From NCBI GenBank assembly GCA_033558025.1, contig JAUCEF010000013.1, forward strand, positions 737,001 to 801,000: a stretch of DNA of 64,000 bases, written 5' to 3'. Position numbers and translations under genes: made by a program. The notes beneath the pieces were generated by a model, which was not told where the DNA came from, did not search any database, and saw only the letters and a list, made by a program, of their open reading frames with translations. The stretch is from Phytophthora sp. 'mugwort' (lineage: Eukaryota > Oomycota > Peronosporomycetes > Peronosporales > Peronosporaceae). Below are positions 43,403-52,461 of the stretch, in pieces. How positions within the stretch are numbered: the first letter of the stretch is position 1; each line of letters starts with the position of its first letter.

Positions 43403-43675
43403 TCATACGGGAAGCAAGTAGCCACCAGTGTAGTAGCTATCATAGGGACCGAAGCCGTCATAACTTCTGTAGTATCCGAAGTCACTTCCGCAGCCCACAC
43501 CGTAGTCGTATATATAGCCATCATAGCCGACGTAGCCCTTCGACCAGCCATATCCGTCGTAGTCATCGGAAATATCGCAATCGTCATCGTAGCTTCCGTG
43601 TCCGTAGTTCTTGAAGCCGTAAGAATCGGTTTCATCGAGGCACCTCTGCGATGGAGGGTTCCTATTTGCCGCCAT
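43403..43675 (-). CDS. Small Tyr/Gly/Asp-rich protein, 90 aa
   Basis: Open frame from ATG 43675, ending at a stop at 43405-43403. After a short N-terminus (MAANRNPPSQRCLDE) the sequence is dominated by Tyr, Gly and Asp (for example YGHGSYDDDCDISDDYDGYG and GYVGYDGYIYDYGVG), with three cysteines. Such low-complexity Tyr/Gly proteins occur as structural or secreted small proteins in many eukaryotes; there is no signal peptide here. An in-frame run of 90 codons with biased composition could also be a chance product of a GAT/TAC-rich tract. No neighbours explain it. Real expression is uncertain. Confidence 0.4.
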   Translation of the reverse strand: MAANRNPPSQRCLDETDSYGFKNYGHGSYDDDCDISDDYDGYGWSKGYVGYDGYIYDYGVGCGSDFGYYRSYDGFGPYDSYYTGGYLLPV

Positions 43676-43802
43676 CCTCGATGGAGAAAAAAAACGACAA
43701 AGTTTCTAGGAGCGACATCGGATCTAGGTCTGCATCCTCTTCGGTTGGGGTTATTTGAAGGTGTTCGTGAGGCAGCAAATTGCGAAGTGGGCAGGCTGCA
43801 TT

Positions 43803-43838
43803 GCTATTGTCCTGGTGGGATGAACTGATACACCAAGT
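43803..43838 (+). repeat. Short dispersed repeat, inverted partner at 51704-51739
   Basis: GGGATGAACTGATACACCAA and its upstream flank (GCTATT...CTGG) recur as the reverse complement at 51704-51739 with four differences in 36 bases. The pair lies outside the two PIF copies on either side. It may be the end of another small element. Confidence 0.7.
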
Positions 43839-44722
43839 CTGAATGATCATAGCATTTTGACCCACACGGCTAATTCGGACAAAACGACTATCATCACATC
43901 GTTCGAGATCTGCTCTTTGGTTTGGGCGCATTCGCCCGTCTGAACACATACTCTGTCACATTCTATTACCAAACTAAAACGGCATCTCGCGCGAACGCCA
44001 AAATTGTACGGGGTTATGTGCTCACCAGCTGTTTCTGATTGGCCCCCAGCAGTAAATTACACAACCTGCATTATTGCAAACTAAGAATCAACAAATAACC
44101 TCTTGAAACATATATTAGAGCGCGATCTCGTACTCCTCGAACTCGTAGGTTGCGTTGCTGCCATCCGGATCGTAGCTGATAGCTGTGCTTGTGGTCTCGC
44201 TGGCAGTATCCTGCAGCTCTTGCAAGGTTGGCATCGGTGTCAACGAAGGCTTTTCCTCCAGATACGCTATCTCCTGCTGCCGTACCTTCTTGTAGGCATC
44301 AAACCACTCACGCTTCGTAATTGCTTCCAGGGCTGCAATTATCTTGCCGCCCAAGTCGACCAACGAGCCGCCGGGTCCATCGCAATTCTGTTCTTCATCG
44401 CCCCCCCCCCCATATCAGCTCGATCGGTTACAGCTCTGGGTGATAGGGGAGGGCGTGAACAGGACGTAGTGTCCGTACTCCTGGGCCTTGGACAACGTCG
44501 CTGTACGTTGTAGGAGGTTTGGCCAACATACAATTGTTAAAGTATTTTCACCAGTGCGGCTATCCGAGCGCTAAACCCAAATATGGCAGTAGAAAATAGC
44601 TTTGGGGCTGCCACCACTGCGGCTATCCACAAGCTAGAAAATAGAAGCAGGTCGCCCAATGCCAAATTGAAAGCCATATTTGGCTTTGAAGCTAGCCGTA
44701 GCCACAGTAGTTCAAGATCAGC

Positions 44723-45538
44723 ATGTCGAAGAACTCAACGCCATCGAAGCAGCGTGGGGCCAACTACAAGGCGGTGGAGGACAAGGTGTTATGCGAAGCA
44801 TGGCTATCCGTCAGCCAAGACCCAGTCTACGGCATATATCAGTCGGATGATGCCTCTTACACCAAGGTAAAATCCTCCTTTGACGCCGAGCTCGATCGAC
44901 TAGAAGTTGCTGTTGGTGATCGACCTGTACAATCGCTGAGCTCTCGCTTTCAGACGATATCGCAAGCCGTTTCAAAGTTTGTGGCTTGTCACAACAAGGT
45001 GGTGGATATTTGCGCTAGTGGTCGCACCCCTGTCGACTATGAACATGACGCGGTAGCGCTTTATGACTTTCCAGGGTTTAGAGTTTACCCAAGAATGTGA
45101 AATTTAAGTTCATGCAGTGCTGGTACATCTTGCGGGACTCAGACAAGTGGGGGGCGTGGCGATCATCAATGAGAAACGCACGACCAGTAACGTTCAACCA
45201 GCGGATGTGTTCGTCATGGCGATATTCCGTCATCCGACATGTCATCAGCACGGGATGAAAACGACGAGGCCATACACGACGTCGCTAGTGAAGACAAACC
45301 GGAGGGTCTTTCTCTAGCAAAACTCGACCGTGCTAACCTTGCTCTCCATGCACGACAGGTAAAAGCTGCAGAACGAGCTGCTGCTAATGCTGAAAAGCGC
45401 ATCAATGTGGCCCAAGAACAACTTGAGTTGAGTCTATTTAGTGCCCAACCAAGTCCAAACGATCATCTTGCCGCAGAGTATCTGAGATTGAAAGAAGGAA
45501 GTTATTCTCAAGCGCTTTCGTTTAGAGAATTTGGTTAA
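44723..45538 (+). pseudogene. Myb/SANT (NAM-associated-like) DNA-binding protein of PIF copy A
   Basis: The frame from ATG 44723 (125 codons) has the trihelix/SANT-type block of Harbinger accessory proteins: RGANYKAVEDKVLCEAWLSV, SQDPVYGIYQ, LSSRFQTISQAVSKFV. Near 45085 the frame shifts: CWYILRDSDKW appears in another frame, and a third open segment (45239-45538; LSLAKLDRANLALHARQVKA) gives the C-terminal coiled region. Either unrecognised short introns or frameshifts separate the pieces; copy B has identical breaks. The protein normally helps the transposase bind the element ends and enter the nucleus. Confidence 0.75.
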
Positions 45539-45823
45539 CCACAACCGATCCAGCATTACTGACGACACACCCGACACAGCCATTAATATAGGTGAAAACC
45601 TCGTCCACAACTTGGACAATGAACTGGATAACACCATCGGCAACAACACATTCGACACCACCGCAATCACTACAAGTGAAGTAGTTTAGATATTCTTCCA
45701 TGCATTTAAAGCACTTCTCTCGTTTTATTTTTCTTCGAGCTCTCAATAAAATAAAATAAGAACACATCTATCATGCACATTAAGAAGGAAATAAAAGCTA
45801 TCATGAAAGTTCGTCTCACCCTC

Positions 45824-47041
45824 TTACTCCTGAAGGTCGCCATGCATCATCCATAGGTGCTCAACTAAATCGTTTTGAAGTTGAGCGTGGCGATGCGTAT
45901 CACGTAGCTTCAATGTGTTTACGATCAGACATGCGACAGCATGTACACGAATTACATGGTCGCGATACCGTAAAAGACGGTACACCACCAGGCCGATTGC
46001 GATCGTCAAGTAGATCCGCGAACTTATCCTGTTGACGTAGCTCTCTCTCGTCTTCGACAATCATGTTATGCATGATAATGCACGCGTGCATCACTTTGTC
46101 CATTTTTGCCGGGCTCCAGAGGCGGCACAGTATATCAAGAACTCGCCAACGCGCTTGGAGAACACCAAAACATCTCTCCACATCCTTTCGTAATGCCTCT
46201 TGTTTTTTTTGCGTAGTATTTACGCTTGTTGCCTTGGGGCCTCTCGATTATATTTGCAAACACCGGCCACTCAGGATAGATTCCATCTGCAAGCATGTAC
46301 GGCATCTCGTACGCGTTTCCTGCGATATCACGAGTTGTTAGATTGACTATACGAAACAAAAAGGTTGTCTTTGTCAACAATACCATTTATGTTGTACTCG
46401 ACGCGCAGTGCCTCGCCGCGAAGGATGGAGTCAAATATTGAAGATTGCTCTAATATGTTTATGTCGTTAAGCGAGCCTGGAGACCCAAAATTGTAGTGCC
46501 AAATTCGCAGGTCATAGTCCGCCACAGCTTCAAGGACTTTGTTGGCTTCTTCTCCTTACCTTTGTGCTGCCCAGCTAACGATGTTGGGCAATTTTTCCAT
46601 TCCCAATGCATACAATCGATTGAGCCCACCATACCAGGAAAGCCACGCAGCGCATTCTGCTCCAGCAGATGCAACATCACTGCGCGTCTTGGTGCGCGCA
46701 AATATTCATCACTAAAGACTGCAATGACGGCATCACAAAAATGTTCAACACAATCACGGACGGTGGAAGCTGACATCTCGAGATTTTCGTCAATAGAATT
46801 AAAAGATGACGAGCAGGCCAGAACTCTCAAAGCAGCGGTAATTCTTAACACGCTTGCTATCCCCACTTTGCCTGCTGCGTTCTGTTTCTGAGTGAAGAAT
46901 GGATCCTGGTCCAATACCCCGATTGCAACTTGGAAAACAAGCGTCGCGACATTCGAAAACGCCTGCGAAGATTGCGTCGTCGAAAATTGGTTCGGGGTCA
47001 AAAACAAAAGTACTGCTGCAGCAAACGAATGTGACGTCCAT
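45824..47041 (-). pseudogene. PIF/Harbinger transposase (DDE_4) of copy A
   Basis: From 47041 leftwards the pieces read: a frame change near 46990, then LRITAALRVLACSS, EHFCDAVIAVFSDEYLR, GFPGMVGSIDCMHWEWKNCP (first Asp), a one-base deletion after GKEKKPTK, then VADYDLRIWHYNFGSPGSLN and DINIL (second Asp). A probable intron (GTATTG to CGCAG) separates NING from NAYEMPYMLADGIYPEWPVF. A run of eight A (complement) shifts the frame before LRKDVERCFGVLQARW (catalytic Glu region) and IIMHNMIVEDERE. A last shift precedes LQNDLVEHLW. The same lesions occur in copy B, so neither makes a full transposase. Confidence 0.85.
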
Positions 47042-48483
47042 GTCAGTCCCGTCTCTTGTTAGGCGCTCGTCCGGGTAGTGATCCCCCTGGTCCTCGTTTC
47101 ACACCAAGTACCGGCGGCCGAGCTTAGTAGAGAATATCGGTGAATACTTCTTCTTCCTCATCTTCTTGAAGCAGTGTCTCCGTTTGGCTCGAAGCTGATG
47201 CAAGATGCATGGCGGCCTTTGACATTACCACCTTACCAGTTGTTGGAAAATAACAGTGTTGGTGGAAGTGCACGTGCTACGCTGCTAAACTAAAATAGCT
47301 ATGCCTCGTTTTTGTAGTTATGCGCAGGATACAATAGCCGCACTGGTGGAGATGCTCTTAGCAAATACTTCACAGCGAGTACATGGCGTCGTCCTCTTAC
47401 CTGTGCAATGAAGCGCTCCAGCTTCTTCTTCTTGTAGTCCTTGACAGTCACCGTCACGCCGTGCCTGTGCAGCCACTTCACCATCACCGCCTTCGATTTC
47501 GAGCTTGAAGGCGCCGGGTCCTCAATGACCTTGTGATAGCCCGCGCCGTCCATGTGGATTCGGCATGGCCCGTAGTCATCCGTAACAGCCTACAGAGGTT
47601 TTCAAGCCACGCCTCGAACAGCTCGCCCGTAAAGTTGCCGTGGTAGTCCGTGTCGTCCGTAGCCTTCATGTGCGAAGCCCAGCTCCTGATGGACCCAGGT
47701 ACTCATTCCGCGTTAGACGCCCGCGCATCTTCAGCACGGCACCAGCGCCGACAATACAGTACCGCTGCCCCGAGCCGTTAGCAACGCAACGAGGTGAGTT
47801 CTTAATAACCCAAGTTGCTCCAGCTACGTGATTTACGTTGCAGTAGCTTTCATCTAAGTATACCTCCGTTACCTTGGGGTAGTTATGGGCCGATACATTT
47901 GGATTTCTTCTTCCCTAGATATGCATTCTATACGCCATATTTACCTCTGAATCCGCCCTCGGATCTCTTTTGCGGCCACGGATGTAAGATACATCCACCC
48001 TCTTCAACTAGTCTCGCATGGTCCGTTCCGGAATGGCTATACCTGTCATAAGTTTTAGCTCCCCGCAGATGATCTTCAAGGATGTGGGTTTGCGCTCAAA
48101 ATTACGGTTATTTATTATTCCCCTAATATAATCACAGCATCTTTCGACCTCAAACCTGGCTGGACGCCCACGTTCGCTGGAGGCACTGCAAACGCATTGT
48201 CACCGCTCTTGTTCCGGACGGCGGTCACGCGCGCAACCGTGCCCTGCGACACCCCCAGGCACCAGCTACACGCTTGCGTACGGCTCGTCCCTTGGGGTCA
48301 AGCCTTAATGAACTTCAGCCAAAAAATAGCGGTGAGTCATCACAATGAGCATCTTTTCTTGGGGTGTTCGTTAGACCATGGCGAGTTGTAGAGTAAAGGC
48401 AGAATACTCGCGACATGAAATATACGATGCACGCGAGCCAACCGTTCTGTTGGTGGTCTTGCTGTTGCTGCAGTGCTGGTAGA

Positions 48484-48573
48484 AATTATGACGTGTCTTT
48501 TTGATCAGACCTATATAAAGGTTAGACCTTTATAGACCTTTATAAAGGTCTGATCAAAAAACACGTCATAATT
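48484..48573. repeat. Near-perfect inverted repeat (38-bp arms)
   Basis: Left arm 48484-48522 and right arm 48537-48573 (AATTATGACGTGT and TTGATCAGACCT, with AAGGT inside) are complementary apart from one small indel and one or two mismatches, with a 14-bp spacer. It lies 37 bp before PIF copy B. It could be a foldback/MITE remnant or the fused ends of an excised element. Confidence 0.85.
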
Positions 48574-48926
48574 CCTATATTGACTGTATAAACGTTTATT
48601 GCCGTTCTTAGAGCATCTCCACCAGTGCGGCTATTGTATCCTGCGCATAACTACAAAAACGAGGCATAGCTATTTTAGTTTAGCAGCGTAGCACGTGCAC
48701 TTCCACCAACACTGTTATTTTCCAACAACTGGTAAGGTGGTAATGTCAAAGGCCGCCATGCATCTTGCATCAGCTTCGAGCCAAACGGAGACACTGCTTC
48801 AAGAAGATGAGGAAGAAGAAGTATTCACCGATATTCTCTACTAAGCTCGGCCGCCGGTACTTGGTGTGAAACGAGGACCAGGGGGATCACTACCCGGACG
48901 AGCGCCTAACAAGAGACGGGACTGAC

Positions 48927-50144
48927 ATGGACGTCACATTCGTTTGCTGCAGCAGTACTTTTGTTTTTGACCCCGAACCAATTTTCGACGACGCAATCTT
49001 CGCAGGCGTTTTCGAATGTCGCGACGCTTGTTTTCCAAGTTGCAATCGGGGTATTGGACCAGGATCCATTCTTCACTCAGAAACAGAACGCAGCAGGCAA
49101 AGTGGGGATAGCAAGCTTGTTAAGAATTACCGCTGCTTTGAGAGTTCTGGCCTGCTCGTCATCTTTTAATTCTATTGACGAAAATCTCGAGATGTCAGCT
49201 TCCACCGTCCGTGATTGTGTTGAACATTTTTGTGATGCCGTCATTGCAGTCTTTAGTGATGAATATTTGCGCGCACCAAGACGCGCAGTGATGTTGCATC
49301 TGCTGGAGCAGAATGCGCTGCGTGGCTTTCCTGGTATGGTGGGCTCAATCGATTGTATGCATTGGGAATGGAAAAATTGCCCAACTTCGTTAGCTGGGCA
49401 GCACAAAGGTAAGGAGAAGAAGCCAACAAAGTCCTTGAAGCTGTGGCGGACTATGACCTGCGAATTTGGCACTACAATTTTGGGTCTCCAGGCTCGCTTA
49501 ACGACATAAACATATTAGAGCAATCTTCAATATTTGACTCCATCCTTCGCGGCGAGGCACTGCGCGTCGAGTACAACATAAATGGTATTGTTGACAAAGA
49601 CAACCTTTTTGTTTCGTATAGTCAATCTAACAACTCGTGATATCGCAGGAAACGCGTACGAGATGCCGTACATGCTTGCAGATGGAATCTATCCTGAGTG
49701 GCCGGTGTTTGCAAATATAATCGAGAGGCCCCAAGGCAACAAGCGTAAATACTACGCAAAAAAAACAAGAGGCATTACGAAAGGATGTGGAGAGATGTTT
49801 TGGTGTTCTCCAAGCGCGTTGGCGAGTTCTTGATATACTGTGCCGCCTCTGGAGCCCGGCAAAAATGGACAAAGTGATGCACGCGTGCATTATCATGCAT
49901 AACATGATTGTCGAAGACGAGAGAGAGCTACGTCAACAGGATAAGTTCGCGGATCTACTTGACGATCGCAATCGGCCTGGTGGTGTACCGTCTTTTACGG
50001 TATCGCGACCATGTAATTCGTGTACATGCTGTCGCATGTCTGATCGTAAACACATTGAAGCTACGTGATACGCATCGCCACGCTCAACTTCAAAACGATT
50101 TAGTTGAGCACCTATGGATGATGCATGGCGACCTTCAGGAGTAA
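48927..50144 (+). pseudogene. PIF/Harbinger transposase (DDE_4) of copy B
   Basis: Mirror of the copy A transposase: GFPGMVGSIDCMHW at about 49330, YDLRIWHYNFGSPGSLN near 49460, YMLADGIYPEWPVF near 49670, and DVERCFGVLQARW near 49790. All frame breaks of copy A, including the lost base near 49425 and the eight-A run at 49758-49765, are shared. Only scattered substitutions differ (for example Leu for Val in KVGIAS.LRIT). Confidence 0.85.
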
Positions 50145-50427
50145 GAGGGTGAGACGAACTTTCATGATAGCTTTTATTTCCTTCTTAATGTGCATGATAG
50201 ATGTGTTCTTATTTTATTTTATTGAGAGCTCGAAGAAAAATAAAACGAGAGAAGTGCTTTAAATGCATGGAAGAATATCTAAACTACTTCACTTGTAGTG
50301 ATTGCGGTGGTGTCGAATGTGTTGTTGCCGATGGTGTTATCCAGTTCATTGTCCAAGTTGTGGACGAGGTTTTCACCTATATTAACGGCTGTCGGGTGTG
50401 TCGTCAGTAATGCTGGATCGGTTGTGG

Positions 50428-51243
50428 TTAACCAAATTCTCTAAACGAAAGCGCTTGAGAATAACTTCCTTCTTTCAATCTCAGATACTCTGCGGCAAGA
50501 TGATCGTTTGGACTTGGTTGGGCACTAAATAGACTCAACTCAAGTTGTTCTTGGGCCACATTGATGCGCTTTTCAGCATTAGCAGCAGCTCGTTCTGCAG
50601 CTTTTACCTGTCGTGCATGGAGAGCAAGGTTAGCACGGTCGAGTTTTGCTAGAGAAAGACCCTCCGGTTTGTCTTCACTAGCGACGTCGTGTATGGCCTC
50701 GTCGTTTTCATCCCGTGCTGATGACATGTCGGATGACGGAATATCGCCATGACGAACACATCCGCTGGCTGAACGTTACTGGTCGTGCGTTTCTCATTGA
50801 TGATCGCCACGCCCCCCACTTGTCTGAGTCCCGCAAGATGTACCAGCACTGCATGAACTTAAATTTCACATTCTTGGGTAAACCCTAAACCCTGGAAAGT
50901 CATAAAGCGCTACCGCGTCATGTTCATAGTCGACAGGGGTGCGACCACTAGCGCAAATATCCACCACCTTGTTGTGACAAGCCACAAACTTTGAAACGGC
51001 TTGCGATATCGTCTGAAAGCGAGAGCTCAGCGATTGTACAGGTCGATCACCAACAGCAACTTCTAGTCGATCGAGCTCGGCGTCAAAGGAGGATTTTACC
51101 TTGGTGTAAGAGGCATCATCCGACTGATATATGCCGTAGACTGGGTCTTGGCTGACGGATAGCCATGCTTCGCATAACACCTTGTCCTCCACCGCCTTGT
51201 AGTTGGCCCCACGCTGCTTCGATGGCGTTGAGTTCTTCGACAT
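50428..51243 (-). pseudogene. Myb/SANT-like protein of PIF copy B
   Basis: Mirror of the copy A accessory gene: ATG at 51243, 125 codons with the SANT-like block, the same break near 50880, and the C-terminal coiled piece 50727-50428. It is identical in protein sequence to copy A over these segments. It is presumably inactive if the break is a true frameshift. Confidence 0.75.
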
Positions 51244-51428
51244 GCTGATCTTGAACTACTGTGGCTACGGCTAGCTTCAAAGCCAAATATGGCTTTCAAT
51301 TTGGCATTGGGCGACCTGCTTCTATTTTCTAGCTTGTGGATAGCCGCAGTGGTGGCAGCCCCAAAGCTATTTTCAACTACCATATTTGGGTTTAGCGCTC
51401 GGATAGCCGCACTGGGGTGATGATACTC

Positions 51429-51974
51429 GTACTGAATATCTATACGTTCGTTCAGGCGGCACGGTGTACCTCAGCGCAGCCAGTGGGTACCCTAGAGACC
51501 CAAATAGTACTCTGTTGGGTTCATAGTATATTGAAACTAAGCTTACCTTTGTACGGTAATTACTGCTGGATACGTAAAATCTGTTAATACGAACATATAA
51601 AACGTATAAACAGTATAAACATTTAGACGTTTCTAATCGTACTGTTATTACCAGCACTGGTTGCTGAGGGATCCAATTTGCTGAAGTAACACCATTTATG
51701 TAAACTTGGTGTATCAGTTCATCCCGCCAGTATAATAGCTAGAGCTTTGGTGTATAAGCTCAAAGCTGCTGTCAATTGTGAGTGAATCGTGGTCAAATCA
51801 CTTGCAGGTTCGTATCTTGTAGGCTCACTTGAAGCTTGATCCCATCAACAATATTGCTCTAAATCTGTAACTAATTTATTTTTTATTTGGTACTCATAAA
51901 TACCGGTAAGCTCCATACAACCGCAAAGACAAAACGAGACTCGAGTAGCACTGCGCATCTGGACCGCACGAAGC
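51429..51974. other. Intergenic region with a short repeat
   Basis: Contains the inverted partner (51704-51739) of the repeat at 43803 and AT-rich sequence. No gene supported. The last 100 bp should hold the promoter of the COA4-like gene. Confidence 0.5.
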
Positions 51975-52235
51975 ATGAGCGACGCATTTCCCAAGCCGCC
52001 CGTGACCGTGGCGGGGCTGCACGCCGGTAGCAAGAGCGACTTCGGCGACGACCTGGACGTGGACGAGCTCATTGAGCGCAACCGCTGCCACGAGGACTAC
52101 TACAAGCTGGAGGACTGCCTCGCGGACTTCGATCGCGACTGGAGAAAGTGCCAGGAGCAGGTGAAGAAGCTCAAGCAGTGCAACGACCGCGTCAACCAAT
52201 TGCGCAAGGCACAGGAGGCCGCCAGTAAGCAATAA
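51975..52235 (+). CDS. COA4-like twin Cx9C mitochondrial protein
   Basis: Intact 86-residue frame. A CHCH fold is shown by two Cx9C pairs (RCHEDYYKLEDC and CQEQVKKLKQC, residues about 38-70), with the DWRKCQ signature of COA4/CHCHD8. Twin Cx9C proteins are imported into the mitochondrial intermembrane space by the Mia40 relay; COA4 supports cytochrome c oxidase assembly. The N-terminus lacks a presequence, as expected. Length is typical. The gene is convergent with the PP2A B'' gene (stop codons 227 bp apart). The orthology to COA4 rather than another CHCH protein is probable, not certain. Confidence 0.85.
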   Translation: MSDAFPKPPVTVAGLHAGSKSDFGDDLDVDELIERNRCHEDYYKLEDCLADFDRDWRKCQEQVKKLKQCNDRVNQLRKAQEAASKQ

Positions 52236-52461
52236 CAAGCCACTGCAAGTACTTGTGCCCCGTATGGGGGGCTACTTCTTTGTTGGATTTCTCAAATGTT
52301 GACACATGCATTGATTTACGCATGTTGCTGCTCTACTTACTTTGATCTTCTTCCTTGGTCTCAAATCTGGTGGCACGGCCCACTCACTGCGCCGTTCGCT
52401 GTCTTCTAAAGGGGGAAATGAAAAACGGGGGTCTACCTCTTTGAAAAGGGGAACGAAAAGG

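Larger units (their letters stand above)
44540..47357. mobile_element. PIF/Harbinger element, copy A
   Basis: The right end reads inwards GAGCATCTCCACCAGTGCGG (complement of 47357-47338) and the left end AAGTATTTTCACCAGTGCGG (44540-44559), forming imperfect terminal inverted repeats of about 25 bp. Both flanks carry TTA (44537-44539 and 47358-47360), the 3-bp target duplication typical of PIF/Harbinger. It encodes a transposase on the minus strand and a Myb/SANT-like protein on the plus strand, the usual two-gene content. Length is 2818 bp, the same as copy B. Confidence 0.92.
44115..48320 (-). mobile_element. Tc1/IS630-type transposon, split by PIF copy A
   Basis: Reading the minus strand from about 48300, an HTH-like part (GVSQGTVARVTAVRNKSG, then LKIICGELKLMTGIAIPERT) is followed by the first catalytic Asp (VYLDESYCNVNHVAG, about 47850), then IHMDGAGYHKVIEDPAP (second Asp, about 47530) and KWLHRHGVTVTVKDYKKKKL up to 47400. 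At 47360 the PIF/Harbinger copy A begins. On its far side, from 44536 leftwards, the transposase resumes with GHYVLFTP, PYHPEL, PIELIW (the acidic third residue) and VDLGGKIIAALEAITKREWF. Stops and shifts occur on both sides, so it was or became inactive. The split structure proves that the PIF element inserted into this one. Confidence 0.85.
48611..51428. mobile_element. PIF/Harbinger element, copy B (inverted)
   Basis: The left end begins GAGCATCTCCACCAGTGCGG at 48611, preceded by TTA (48608-48610). The right end, read inwards, is GAGTATCATCACCCCAGTGC (complement of 51428-51409), followed outside by GTA, so the target duplication is TTA/GTA, imperfect. The whole 2818-bp unit is the reverse complement of copy A with few substitutions, a 2-bp deletion near 50390 and a 2-bp insertion in the right terminal repeat. 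Confidence 0.92.
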
